The notes below the pieces were generated by a model that was not told the DNA's origin, made no database searches, and worked only from the letters and a program-made list of their open reading frames with translations. Made by a program: the position numbers and the translations under genes. From Mercurialis annua (Eukaryota > Streptophyta > Magnoliopsida > Malpighiales > Euphorbiaceae), in assembly GCF_937616625.2 (NCBI RefSeq), contig NC_065577.1:43243001-43307000 (forward strand): 64,000 nt of DNA. Reading direction: 5' to 3'. Positions within the stretch are counted from its first letter, which is position 1. Every line of letters starts with the position of its first letter. Of this stretch, positions 36,824-47,800 are shown piece after piece.

Positions 36824-37236
36824 TTTTGTAATCATTTTTAAGTTCAAAACAATGTCAGTATTTGTCATCTTTTGTAATACTTTGAATCGCACTATGTTTT
36901 GATCGGCCTGGGGCCGTATCTTATTTGTGAGCATTATTTTTCGTTAATGTTTATTCGGCCAGAGAGCCGAAATTTTTCGTTATTTACACCTTGCATTGCT
37001 TTCAGGTCTGATTATTTTTATATTATCGGTCCGTAATTGATCCGATACGAAATAATGCTCATTTATAAAAAAGATAAGTACAATATGTTGAGAAAAAACG
37101 GAGAACCCGTTGAAAAAACCCAACGAATGTGAAACGCCGAAAACGCGAGCCGTGATAACGAATGATCGGCGTTATCTTATAATCGCCGTGTATTCCGTAA
37201 CATTTCAGGATACTCGGCGGGAAAGCACCAACAGCA
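36824..37236. other. Convergent spacer between cargo gene and pol
   Basis: A 413-bp non-coding stretch holding the 3' ends of two convergent transcription units, the cargo gene from the left and gag-pol from the right. It contains GATCGGCCTGGGGCCGTATC (36901-36920) and several TCGGCC/GGCCGA words typical of the whole element. Confidence 0.7.
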
Positions 37237-40200
37237 TTACTCTTCGCCGGCTCCGAATAACCGACGGTCTACGCCCTCCCAACAGCTTGGAACGTACTTT
37301 TTCAGGAACTGACCGTTGATCGCCCTATCGTGTTCTTCCCCATCAACATCTGCCAACAAGTAAGCACCGCCTGTTAACTTGTTGACCACGATAAAGGGAC
37401 CTTCCCAGTTCGGGCTCCATTTGCCAAGCCGAGCGTCTTTGTGGCCGATAGGCAAGATTGCTTTCCATACTATATCGCCTACGGTAAAAGCTTTCCGTTT
37501 TACCCGCTTGTTGTAAGCTCTCTCGACCCTTCTTTTCTGGGCTTCTAAGTGGTCTAACGCCGTTAAACGTTCTTCGTCAAGGTCCAGAGAATCTATTACC
37601 ATCTTGTCGAAGTAATCTTCTTTGGACAATTCGCATTGGTATCTGCGGCGAGTAGACGAGACGGTTAGCTCCATTGGCAACATCGCATCGTAACCATAGA
37701 CCAGTCTAAAAGGCGAGGTCCCAGTAGCCGACTTCTGACTGGTTCTATTCGCCCAAACAGCTTCTGATAAAAACACATGTCATTGCCTTGGGTTTTCTTC
37801 AATCATCTTTTGAACTATGAGCTTGATGGCTTTGTTCGTGGCTTCGGCCTGTCCGTTGGCCTGGGCGTAGTACGGTGTTGAGTGTAACATCTTTATCTTC
37901 ATTTGGGAGGCCCACCAACTTATATCACTTCCCGTGAACATCGTCCCTTGATCTGTGGTTATGGACTCGGGCAAGCCGTGTCGGTGGACGATGTATTCTT
38001 TGAAGAACTTGATCACCGCTTCTTGTGTCGGCGACTTCAAAGGTTTAGCTTCGACCCACTTGGTGAAGTAGCAAGTGGCGATAATCACAAAAGCATGACC
38101 ATCAGACGAGCCTGGGTATACTTTCCCTATCAGGTCGACCGCCCATCCTCTGAATGGCCAAGGCTTGATGATGGAGTGCAGGTCTTCGGCCGGGACGTGT
38201 TGTATTGGGCCGAATTTCTGACAGGCTTCGCAACCTTTGGCATATCTTATGCAGTCTTGTTCCATTTTCGGCCAATAAAAGCCGTATTTATGGATGAGCC
38301 ACCTCATTCTGGGACCCGCCTGGTGGGCGCCTGCTATCCCTTCGTGTACCTCGGCCATAGCAAGCATCGCCTCTTTCGGACCGATGCATCTGAAGAGCAG
38401 CCCTTCAAAGCCCTTCTTATATAGTTCGCCGGCTAAGACCACGTAATTAAGGGCTAAAGTCCTCAACCTCCTATTCGTGGCGTCTGGTTTTTCGAACCAC
38501 TTCAGGAGCTCGTCCCTCCAATCTTGGGTGACGTCCAGTTGGTAAACCGAGAACTGTCTTTCGTCGATCGTGATGCCCCCGGTGTGGAGATTTGGTAATT
38601 CCCTCTCTATGGCGTCGAATTCAGCGTTTACCCTGTAACCGCTTCCGTGCTGAGCTAGGTCGTTTGCAACACCGTTATCGGCCCTCTCCGTGTACTCTAT
38701 TCTCGTGTCTTGGAAGCCTTCGATCAGGTGTTTCGCCTTGTTGCAATACCTCACCAATAGCTCGGACTCGCATTTAAATTCTCCTGTCACTTGTTTAATG
38801 ACTAGCAAAGAATCTCCTTTTACACTGATCGCCCGTGCCCCTAGCTCGGCTAAAATCTCAAAACCGAATATGAGGGCCTCATATTCTGCTTGATTGTTGG
38901 TGCATTCGAACTGGAGTCTGAATGATAGCTGGTAGGATGCCCCCAAGGGTGTGACGATGTGTACTCCCGCGCCTGCCCCCTGGCTTGTCCTGGATCCGTC
39001 GAACCACATCTTCCACACGGCGATGTCGAAGGACGTGATGTCTACTCGACCAGGTGTCTCTTCCTTGAGGGCAATACCAGGGTGATCGGCCAAGAAGTCT
39101 GCCAATATTTGTCCTTTTACTGCTCTTTGAGGAACGTATACCAATGTAAACTCGGACATTGCAATCGCCCATTTTCCAATCCGATTCCTCAGGTATGGCT
39201 TCGATAAGATATACTTAATGATGTCGGTCTGGGATAATACATACACTACGACCGGCAACATATAGTATCGCAGCTTGCAGCATGTGAAGTACAGGCATAG
39301 ACACATTTTTTCTATGTCGGTATAGCGAATCTCTGTGTCCATCAATCCTCGGCTTAGGTAGTAGACTGCTCTCTCGACCCCATCGTCCTCTTGGGCGAGC
39401 ATACATCCTAGGGATTCGTGTGCAGCCGATAGGTATAGCAACAACGGCTTATTCGGCTTTGGAGGGGTCATTACCGGAGGTTTCGCCAAGTAACCTTTCA
39501 AATCGTCAAACACCCTCTGTTGCTCGTCCATCCATATCCACTCATCGGTTTCTCTTCCCCTCAGCAAAACACTCCAGCTGCGAAGTCGGCCTGCTGTGTT
39601 TGCTATGAATCTTCTTAAAAAATTGATTTGACCGATGAGCCTCTGGAGCTGCTTCTTGGTTTTGGGTGGTTCAGCATTGATAATCGCCTTGGCTTTGTTC
39701 TTATCTATTTCTACTCCCCGCTGGTGAACCAAGAAACCCAAGAAGTTTCCAGCCGAAACGCCGAAAGCGCATTTCAGAGGATTCATTTTTAACCCATTAC
39801 GTCGTATACGCTCGAAACCTTTCCGGAGATCGGCCAAATGAACTTCGCCGGTGTTTGATTTGATTACGACGTCGTCGATGTAGACCTCAAGGCATTCAAG
39901 GCCTCTGAACATCTTGTTCATCGCCCTCTGATATGTTGCCCCTGCGTTTTTCAAGCCAAAAGGCATCACGACCCATTCGTACGCTCCGATCGGCCCGGGG
40001 CATCTAAAAGCCGTTTTGGATATGTCCTCTTTGCTGATTGGAACTTGGTTGTACCCAGAGTGAGCATCGAGGAAACTGAGTATCGTGTGTCCAGCTGCCC
40101 TGTCAATCAGCATATCGGCCACGGGCATTGGGTATTCGTCCTTGGGCGTGGCCAGGTTTAGGTTCCGAAAATCAACGCATACTCGTAGCTTCCCGTTTTT

Positions 40201-40722
40201 CTTCATTACTGGTACGATGTTAGAGAGCCATTCGGTGTATTGGGCTTCCCGAATAAACTTGGCATCTTCCAGCCGCTTAATCTCATCTTGTATGAGAGTA
40301 TCCACTTCCCTGGACATTCGCCGGGGAGGTTGCCGAAATGGCCGAAATCCACTCTTTAATGGAAGCTTATGTTCGGCGATATCAGGATCAAGGCCCGGCA
40401 TTTCCTCGTACGACCAGGCAAAACAGTCGCGGAACTCAATGAGTAGGGCGATCAGTTGCTCTCTGAATCCTTCGTCCAGTCCTGCGTTGATGTATATGGG
40501 TTTAGGCGATTCATCTGTCCCCAGATTGATTTCGAGGAGATCGTCCTGTACTTGGGCGGGATCATCTTCTAACTTCCCGGTTGCCAATCGTATGTCCCCA
40601 ATCCGCAGCGATCCTGTTGGGTCTTGCTCCTGGTCCTCATAGATGCATTCGGCCGAATCAATATCATACAGCGAGGTTAACTGTCTAATTTTCTCCCTCA
40701 ATTCTTTATGTCGTGCTATCAT
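37237..40722 (-). pseudogene. pol: Gypsy pol: reverse transcriptase, dual RNase H, integrase (one in-frame stop)
   Basis: Seen: starts MIARHKELREK at 40722. RT spans about residues 130-330 with the catalytic YIDDV near residue 280. A first RNase H-like part follows (LLLYLSAAHESLGCMLAQ), then a second one with complete acidic residues (MWFDGSRTSQGAGAG, NQAEYEALIFG, VKGDSLLVIKQ). Integrase follows with the H2C2 finger (HEGIAGAHQ.., CEACQKFG) and the D-D-E core (WAVDLIG, TTDQGTMFTG, QANGQAEATNK). An in-frame TGA at 37780-37782 stops the frame at residue 981; the same frame then continues to 37237 with the integrase C-terminus (GDIVWKAILPIG, LGKWSPNWEGPFIV). No frameshift is seen, only this single stop. 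The start overlaps the gag stop as ATGA. Read-through or loss of function are both possible; loss is more likely. Confidence 0.93.
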
Positions 40723-43700
40723 TTTGAATCTTTGAGGATGGTGGATCGGCCTTTGCCCCCGAGGGTCACTGATACCGGCCGATCCGAGTTAACAAGCAAG
40801 CGAGGAACGCTCGTTTCTCCTTTCGAACTAAGGGATTGTATGTTGCGCACCTCTTCATCGTACAAACGTGCTTCGAGTACGTTATGGTCCTCGCCGAAGG
40901 GGTTGGGGTCACCCTGTACAACTTCGGCCTCGCCGTCATCTCGCCATATGAAGAGCATCTGATGCATAGTTGAGGGTATACACATGTTGGAGTGTATCCA
41001 ATCGCGGCCGAGCAAAATGTTGTAATTGCTCCGGGCGTTGACCACGAAAAACCCTTCTTCGGTTTCTACTCGCCCTACCTTAATTCTGAGGGTAATGTAC
41101 CCCTCGGCAGGTGTCTCGCCCCCTGCGAAGTCAGTCATGTAAACGTCGGTCGGGTCAAGCTGATCCCGCGTTATGCCCAATTTTTTGAGCATTTTCGCCG
41201 GTAGTATGTTGACGCCAGCCCCGTTGTCGATGAGGACTCTGTTAATCGACACCCCGTTTAGATCGGCCTTGATGTATAGCGGCCGAATATGCCTGGTCAT
41301 CCTTGTTGGAGGTTTACTGAGGGATACTACCGCGGTATCATCGGCGCTATCTCCTTCTGGTACGATTACATCGCCTTCCAACGTTGCCTTCTGCCCTGGT
41401 TTACTTCTGTATGAGTTGGGAAGCGTAACCACTTTCACTCCGTATTCGTCTCTTACCACCGGGACCCAGGCTTTCAACATGCCTTTCTTGTGCGAAACGA
41501 CGACCCCGCGGTCTTTGGGCAATCTTGCTTTAAGCTGGCCATCGTGGTGCGATACCAGTACGTCCTTGTAGGACGATCGGCCGCTGGAATCTTCATCATC
41601 CTTGTGAACTACCGCCGCAGCAGACACATCGGCCGCTTGTTTTTCGATCTTCGGCATCCATACCTTCCTTACCTTGGCATTTCGCCTTTCAGGTGATTTG
41701 GTGTCCGCGTCGGCCTGGTTCCTTGCCCCCAGTCTCTCGGTTATTGGCCTACTTCCGTGCTGCTCTCTGGGAGCCGAATCTGCCCCGTGATTCGCCCGCG
41801 ACTCTTGTCTCAGCCTTTGCATTCGCCTCTTCTGGGTTTTCGTCATACGAGGGGTCTCCTCCGTTGGCCGAAATATCCTCTTGAATACATTAGTGGCAGG
41901 CCTCCTTTGTGGCTCATGCCTCTGCCACTGTTCTGTGGGCGATTTTGGTTTAAAGGTCTTGGGATGCTTCCTCGTGTTATCGCTTCCCTTGACTTTAAAA
42001 CACGTACTGCATGATGGGCACGTCATATCTGCAGTAGGCGAGTTATACCGCTTCCTCTTCTGTTGTTGAGGTTGCCTTTTTTCTCCTCGCCACTTAGAAC
42101 CGTCGGTCTCTACTCTCGGCTTGGGTCTTCTCGGATTCCACTTGCTCCGTATCTGCCCTTGCTCTAGGTAGCTATCAAAGTGAGGCCGAACTGTGTTAAT
42201 AGACACGTATTTGGCATCGGCCTCTTTCTTCGTTGGGAACAAGAGTTTCCCTTCGTTAATCGCCTTCTGAACCACGTTTCTGAAGTTTACGCAGTTGTTC
42301 GTGCTGTGCCTCCAGGAGTTATGGTACTTGTAATAATCCTTACCGACTAGCTCTTCCGACGGTGGAATCGTATGACCTTCGCTTTTGTCGTCGGCCTTAG
42401 TCAGGTCGAATGAATACTCTTTTTGTACTACCGCGGTCTTATTCCTTTTAACAAAGCCAGGCTTTCGCAAGGCCGAACATTCCAGGGGTTTCGTTCCCAA
42501 ATATTCGGCCATGTTGACTTCATCCTCGGAACCACTATCTTCGCTATCGGACACCACGGCCACGTCAAGCTGGTCTTTATAATAGGTCCCTTTAGATGCG
42601 CCTCTCCTCTGTTCTTTCTCCTGGAGGAGTCTTTCGTAGCTCGTCACCCTGTTTGTTAGCTCGAACAAGTCCCGAAACCTGTGGCCCTCGAAATGCTCCC
42701 TCATAGCGAAACTCATTCCTCTTACCACCATCGGTACGCAATCGGCCTCTGACATTTTGGTGGAGCACCTAGTCCTGAGGTTTCTAAATCGGCCGATATA
42801 CTTTTCTGCCGACTCACTTGGTAGCTGTGAGATTCGGGCGAGGTCAGCCAGGGTGACATCAGGTGGTGCCCTGTAAAACTCTTCATGGAAGAGGATTTCG
42901 AGATCCTTCCATGTGTCCACCGAATTGGGCGACAATCTAGAGTACCACGTGAACGCCATTTTCGTCAAAGAGCTGGCGAAAAGCCGGAGCTTCCAGAAAT
43001 CGTGAGCGGCTGCTTCGCCGCATTGGGCTGAAAACCGGGCGACATGTTCAACCGTCGACTGACCCTTCTCCTCGCCCGAAAACAAACTGAACTCTGGCAC
43101 TTTATACCCCCTTGGGAAAGGATATAACTTGTCGATCCAGTCTGGATACGGTTTCATGTACGATGGGCGAGGCATAGGTCGCAGATCCACCCCGAGCCTT
43201 TCTAGCATGTCCACGAGTTGCCCTTGATTGTATATACTTGGATCGCCTCCCTCGGAGTACGATCGTTCGCCCGTGTTGGGCTCCTGGGTGTTGGCTCCAG
43301 TAGCTCCCCCTTGTGGCCTAGCCTCGCCTTGTGGGTTGGACGAGCTTGCTCCCGGATGATCGGCCCTTCCTGAGAACTCGGCCTCGTTCCTTGTTAAGAG
43401 CTTAACGGAACCATATGTATACCCCATCTTGTTAGGTTGTTGTTCGGCCGAACCACCTGGTTGACCAAAACGGCTCGGTGTTTGGTTCTGTTCGGCCCTT
43501 CTGTACCCTTGATCGGCCGCGGATTGCCCAGAAAATAATCGCCCTAGGTTTTCCATTGCCTTGTTGAGGCCATCTAAGTTCCCTTGGATCTGCCTCTGGA
43601 CCGACGTTTGGTCGGCCATGATGTTCCTCATCACTTCGGACATCTGATGCATAGCACCGTCGAACATTTGCTTGTTCTCTTGCGCTATTTCGCCCCTCAT

Positions 43701-43985
43701 GGCCGAGAAGTCGGCCTGTGATAAAGAAGGGCGAGAGGGAGGAAGCTGGCGCGAGTAGTCTATCATGTCATCGGTCGCGTCGTCGATCTTGTCCTTAGGT
43801 AGGCTCCCCTCGGTGTCCGTTGTGTTTGGCACCTTGCTTGATTGGTTCACCTGTTTATCCTTGGCCATGGTCTCTGATCTATCCGAATCTGATTCGTCTA
43901 CTATGTCACCTTCCTTCCGTTGTTGTCGGCGTATAGACCGAGCGTGCCTGGAATCGTCCTTAAAGTCCGTTTTTGTGCTAACCAT
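40719..43985 (-). CDS. gag: Gypsy gag-protease
   Basis: Seen: an intact 1,088-residue frame starting MVSTKTDFKDDSRHARSIRR. The retrotransposon gag domain lies around residues 280-430 (FWKLRLFASSLTKMAFTWYS, WKDLEILFHEEFYR). A Cys-rich motif (TCPSCSTC, then a downstream His) near residue 655 may replace the usual zinc knuckle. The retroviral-type aspartic protease lies around residues 890-1000: IDNGAGVNILP, with Asn in place of the usual Ser/Thr of D-S/T-G, then LGITRDQLDPTDV and ILLGRDWI. The gene begins right after the primer-binding site and ends in the four-base overlap ATGA with pol (40719-40722). Confidence 0.92.
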   Translation of the reverse strand: MVSTKTDFKDDSRHARSIRRQQRKEGDIVDESDSDRSETMAKDKQVNQSSKVPNTTDTEGSLPKDKIDDATDDMIDYSRQLPPSRPSLSQADFSAMRGEIAQENKQMFDGAMHQMSEVMRNIMADQTSVQRQIQGNLDGLNKAMENLGRLFSGQSAADQGYRRAEQNQTPSRFGQPGGSAEQQPNKMGYTYGSVKLLTRNEAEFSGRADHPGASSSNPQGEARPQGGATGANTQEPNTGERSYSEGGDPSIYNQGQLVDMLERLGVDLRPMPRPSYMKPYPDWIDKLYPFPRGYKVPEFSLFSGEEKGQSTVEHVARFSAQCGEAAAHDFWKLRLFASSLTKMAFTWYSRLSPNSVDTWKDLEILFHEEFYRAPPDVTLADLARISQLPSESAEKYIGRFRNLRTRCSTKMSEADCVPMVVRGMSFAMREHFEGHRFRDLFELTNRVTSYERLLQEKEQRRGASKGTYYKDQLDVAVVSDSEDSGSEDEVNMAEYLGTKPLECSALRKPGFVKRNKTAVVQKEYSFDLTKADDKSEGHTIPPSEELVGKDYYKYHNSWRHSTNNCVNFRNVVQKAINEGKLLFPTKKEADAKYVSINTVRPHFDSYLEQGQIRSKWNPRRPKPRVETDGSKWRGEKRQPQQQKRKRYNSPTADMTCPSCSTCFKVKGSDNTRKHPKTFKPKSPTEQWQRHEPQRRPATNVFKRIFRPTEETPRMTKTQKRRMQRLRQESRANHGADSAPREQHGSRPITERLGARNQADADTKSPERRNAKVRKVWMPKIEKQAADVSAAAVVHKDDEDSSGRSSYKDVLVSHHDGQLKARLPKDRGVVVSHKKGMLKAWVPVVRDEYGVKVVTLPNSYRSKPGQKATLEGDVIVPEGDSADDTAVVSLSKPPTRMTRHIRPLYIKADLNGVSINRVLIDNGAGVNILPAKMLKKLGITRDQLDPTDVYMTDFAGGETPAEGYITLRIKVGRVETEEGFFVVNARSNYNILLGRDWIHSNMCIPSTMHQMLFIWRDDGEAEVVQGDPNPFGEDHNVLEARLYDEEVRNIQSLSSKGETSVPRLLVNSDRPVSVTLGGKGRSTILKDSK

Positions 43986-43991
43986 AAACTG

Positions 43992-44010
43992 GTCCCCAGT
44001 GGAGTCGCCA
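43992..44010 (-). other. Primer-binding site of the Gypsy element
   Basis: The minus strand reads TGGCGACTCCACTGGGGAC, five bases inside the 5' LTR. The TGG start matches the complement of a tRNA CCA tail. I did not assign the tRNA; matching this 19-mer to tRNA 3' ends would settle it. Confidence 0.75.
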
Positions 44011-44015
44011 AAAGA

Positions 44016-44494
44016 TGTTCGCCTGGAAATATTCCGGACTCGAATCTTTGAATTTATAATCGGGATCGGTTTGAGGTTTGATACTTTAACGAACCTATGC
44101 AGATATTCACAGGGCTTGTTTGGTTAAAAACACTTAACCACGTGATCTAAGAAGTAATAATCTGGGAGTCACGGACTCAGGCGAGATTAATACCGAAAAC
44201 TACTCCTAAATTAAAACAATCCGGAGATTGCGGGATAAAAAGCACTGGGCTTGGTTTTTGATTGATTGATTTGTTGATCCAAAAATAATAAAACTCTGAG
44301 CTATTTATAGCTCCTCATACTTAAGACTCCTAATTTAACTAGGACTAAGACTCTGAAAGAAAATCACTCCTATTGAGCTACAAACTCCTAATAAAATAGA
44401 AAAAAGCAATAATAAACAAGCTTTCCGTTGGGCCTTAATCCCTGATAAGCCCGTATGAAGTTCTATTCGGTAATTATTTGGGCCGGTGTAAACA
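44016..44494 (-). repeat. Gypsy 5' LTR
   Basis: 479 bp, same length as and almost identical to the 3' LTR. On the minus strand it carries a GCTATAAATAGC-type TATA box that would drive gag-pol. Confidence 0.97.
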
Positions 44495-44522
44495 GTTATG
44501 CACAAATTATAACTAATCAAGC
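44495..44522. other. 28-bp host sliver between two retrotransposons
   Basis: 44495-44499 is the right target duplication GTTAT of the Gypsy element; 44518-44522 (CAAGC) is the left target duplication of the Copia element. Host DNA unique to this gap is only about 18 bp. Confidence 0.93.
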
Positions 44523-44807
44523 TGTTGAGTTATGGCTCATATCAATTCTATTTAGATTAGCATACTTAATCCTTTATTTAACATTGTTTTTCTTTTGGAA
44601 TTTATAATCTAGTTCCTTAATGGATTAGGACATAAATTGTGTTTTAAGGGTTCACTATAAATACAGGTATGACCCTATTGTAAACTCACAACAAACATAT
44701 AGAATAAATTCTCTCTCTGTCGTGGAGTAGATCGTATTGATCGAACCACGTAAAAAATCTTGAATGATTCTTTTCTCTTTTCTTATTTATTTTCTGCTGC
44801 GCTAACA
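44523..44807 (+). repeat. Copia 5' LTR
   Basis: Starts TGTTGAGTTATGGC and ends GCGCTAACA. TATAAATA at 44656-44663 is a clear core promoter, about 85 bp upstream of a CTCTCTCT tract that is typical of the R region. Confidence 0.96.
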
Positions 44808-44809
44808 AG

Positions 44810-44822
44810 TGGTATCAGAGCC
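44810..44822 (+). other. Copia primer-binding site (initiator tRNA-Met)
   Basis: TGGTATCAGAGCC, two bases after the LTR, the standard complement to the 3' end of plant initiator methionine tRNA. Confidence 0.92.
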
Positions 44823-44864
44823 TAGATTTCAAATCTGAGATTTTAGGTATTTTGTTGATTGAAG

Positions 44865-47800
44865 ATGTCGCTTCATAAATTCGATATTGAGAAATTCAAT
44901 GGTTCGAATGACTTTACTTTGTGGAAAGTCAAGATGAGGGCTGTTTTGGTTCAACAAGGATGCGTTGCGGCGTTAGGAGGAGAAAGCAATTTACCGGAAG
45001 GTTTGTCTGTGGGAAAGAAGGCAGATATTATGTCAAAGACACATAGTACGATTTTATTGAGTCTTTCTGATGAGGTATTGAGAGAGGTTATCGGTAAAGG
45101 AACTGCTGATGCTTTATGGGGAGCGTTGGAAAGCAAGTTTCAGAAGAAATCTCTTACAAACCGGTTGTATCAGAAACAACATTTGTATACATTGAGGATG
45201 ACAGAGAATACTCAGGTAAGAGATCATGTTAATAACTTCAATCGAATTGTTATAGATTTACAAGGTGTTGGTGTTTCGATTGAAGAAGAGGATCAAGCCC
45301 TCATTCTTTTATGTTCTTTGCCCAGTTCATATGAAAACTTTGTTGATACAATGTTATATGGTAGAGATTCGATTTCTGTTAGTGATGTAAAGGATGCTTT
45401 GCAATCCAAAGAACTAAAGAAAAAGGTCTCTAACTCTAATGAAGAGGAATCAGTTTCTGGTCTTGTGGTGAGTCGGGGCAGGAGTCATGAGAGAGATTGT
45501 GGGAAAGGAAACAGGTCGCTTTCCAAATCGAAGTCTAATGGACGACGATGCTATCACTACAAGGAGAAGGGGCACTTTAGAAGAGATTGTCCAAAGCTGA
45601 AAAAGGGTGGCGAAAACAAGGAATCAAGCGGTAATGCTAATGCAGCTGTGGTACAGGAGAGTTCCGATGAGGAAGAAAGCGGTGATGTTTTGACTGTGAG
45701 TACATCAAGTTCTGATAGTACCTGGGTCCTAGATACTGGTGCATCTTATCATATGTCTTCTAGAAAGAAATTGTTTAATTCTTTCAAGGAGTGGAATGGC
45801 ACTGTAAAGGTGGCGAATGATAAGGAGCTTGCTGTCAAGGGTAGTAGTTCTGTTCAGATCAAGATGTATGATGGTATGATTAAAACATTTGATGCTTGGT
45901 TTATTCCTGAGCTGCGGAAGAACTTGATTTATGTGGGTACACTTGATAAACAAGGGTACAACCATTCAGGCGGAGATGGACATATCAGAATTTCTAAAGG
46001 TGCTTTGACTGTGATGAAGGGTGTGCTACAACACGACATTTATATTCTCATAGGGAGTGCGGTAGTGGGAACAGTGGCAGTTGCTCGATCCTTGGAGGTA
46101 CATGATAGTAAAACCGAGTTGTGGTATCAGAGGTTAGGTCATATGAGTGAGAGAGGGCTATCCATATTGAGTAAACAAGGGTTGTTCAAAGGAGCGGAAA
46201 CGGGGAAGCTGGAGTTCTGTGAAACTTGTATTCTTGGCAAGCAACGCATGGTGAAATTTACTTCTGGAAGGCACACTTCTAAAGGCATCCTGGATTATAT
46301 TCACTCGGATTTATGGGGTCCTGCTCGGGTTGAATCCCATAAGGGACTCAAATATTTTGTGACCTTTATCGATGACTACTCGAGAAAGGTGTGGTTGTAT
46401 TTTCTGAAATCGAAGGATGAAGTGTTTGGGCGGTTCAAGGAGTGGAAGACCATGGTTGAAAAGCATACTGGAAGACAAGTCAAGACACTCAGGACGGACA
46501 ACGGGTTAGAGTTTTGCAATGCACAATTCGATGACTTCTGTAGAAAGGAAGGTATAGTGAGGCATCACACTGTACGATACACACCACAGCAGAATGGGGT
46601 TGCAGAGCGGATGAACCAAACATTACTGCAGCGTGCTCGGTGCATGCGATTAAATGCGGGTCTTCCAAAGCGTTTCTGGGCTGAAGCAGTTAACACTGCT
46701 TGTTATTTGGTGAATAGATCGCCATCTACTGCAATTGATTTGAAGACGCCTCAAGAGGTATGGTATGGTAAACCCTTTGATTATTCTGGCTTGCGTGTTT
46801 TTGGTTGTGTTGCCTATGCTCATATTAGTGATGGTAAACTTGAGGCGAGGGCAATGAAATGCATATTTCTAGGGTATGCGACTAGAGTTAAAGGATATAA
46901 ACTGTGGTGCACAGAGATGGATAGAACTCCAAAACTGATTATTAGTAGAGACATAACCTTTGATGAATCTACTATGTTTGGCCAGAAAGAGGAACTTGGT
47001 GATCTTGCAGGAAAAACTGATATGGGTGCTAGCCAGAAGGTGGAGTTTGTAGCTCCAAATAGGATTACTACTGATCCTATAAGCGAGCCTAATAAAGAAG
47101 TGGTAGAAGAGAGTATAGCAACAAAGAGAGGAAGAAGGCAAATCAGAACACCAATGAGATATGTGGATTGTGTTGATACGGTTGATACTAATCATATTGC
47201 TTATGCTTTGGCAATAAGTGAGATCATTGATTCTGATGAGCCGCAGTCGTATAAAGAGGCAGTGCAGAGTAGAGAAGCATCTGAATGGTTAATTGCCATG
47301 AATGAGGAGATGCAGTCTCTTGAGAAGAACAGTACATGGGAGTTGGTACCTCGACTAAAAGGAGTGAAACCGGTAGTATGCAAATGGGTCTTCAAGAAGA
47401 AAGAGGGTATTCCTGGAGTTGAATCAGCTAGATTCAAGGCGAGACTTGTAGCGAAGGGTTTTTCACAAAAGGAGGGAATTGACTACAATGAAGTATTCTC
47501 ACCTGTTGTGAAGCACAAAACCATTCGGGTTCTTCTATCTATGGTGAGTGCGTTGGATCTTGAGTTAGAACAACTTGATGTGAAAACAACATTCTTGCAT
47601 GGGAGTTTAGAGGAGCAGATTTATATGTCACAGCCGGAGGGATTTCTTGATTCTGATCACAAGGACTATGTGTGTTTGCTGAAAAAGTCCTTGTATGGTT
47701 TGAAGCAGTCTCCTAGACAATGGTACAAGAGGTTTGATGCTTTCATGCTTTCTCATGGGTATGTTCGAAATCAGTTTGACAACTGTGTGTACTCTAGGAA

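Larger units (their letters stand above)
32703..44494 (-). mobile_element. Complete Ty3/Gypsy LTR retrotransposon with an antisense cargo gene
   Basis: Seen: 479-bp LTRs at 32703..33181 and 44016..44494, ending TG/CA, flanked by the perfect target duplication GTTAT (32698-32702 and 44495-44499). Element genes lie on the minus strand in the order gag-protease, RT-RNase H-integrase; the 5' LTR is thus the right-hand one. The total length is 11.8 kb. Two RNase H modules, an integrase with no obvious chromodomain, and a large extra region between integrase and 3' LTR point to the Tat/Ogre-type branch of plant Gypsy elements. The extra region holds a spliced gene on the opposite strand. The LTRs differ at about three positions (A/G near 32714, A/T near 32856, A/C near 32999), so insertion is recent. 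The polymerase frame has one in-frame TGA, so this copy is probably not autonomous. Confidence 0.95.

Noticed and set aside
37903..42659. Many plus-strand open stretches opposite gag-pol
   Set aside because: They follow from the GC-rich codon use of gag-pol on the minus strand and show no domain.
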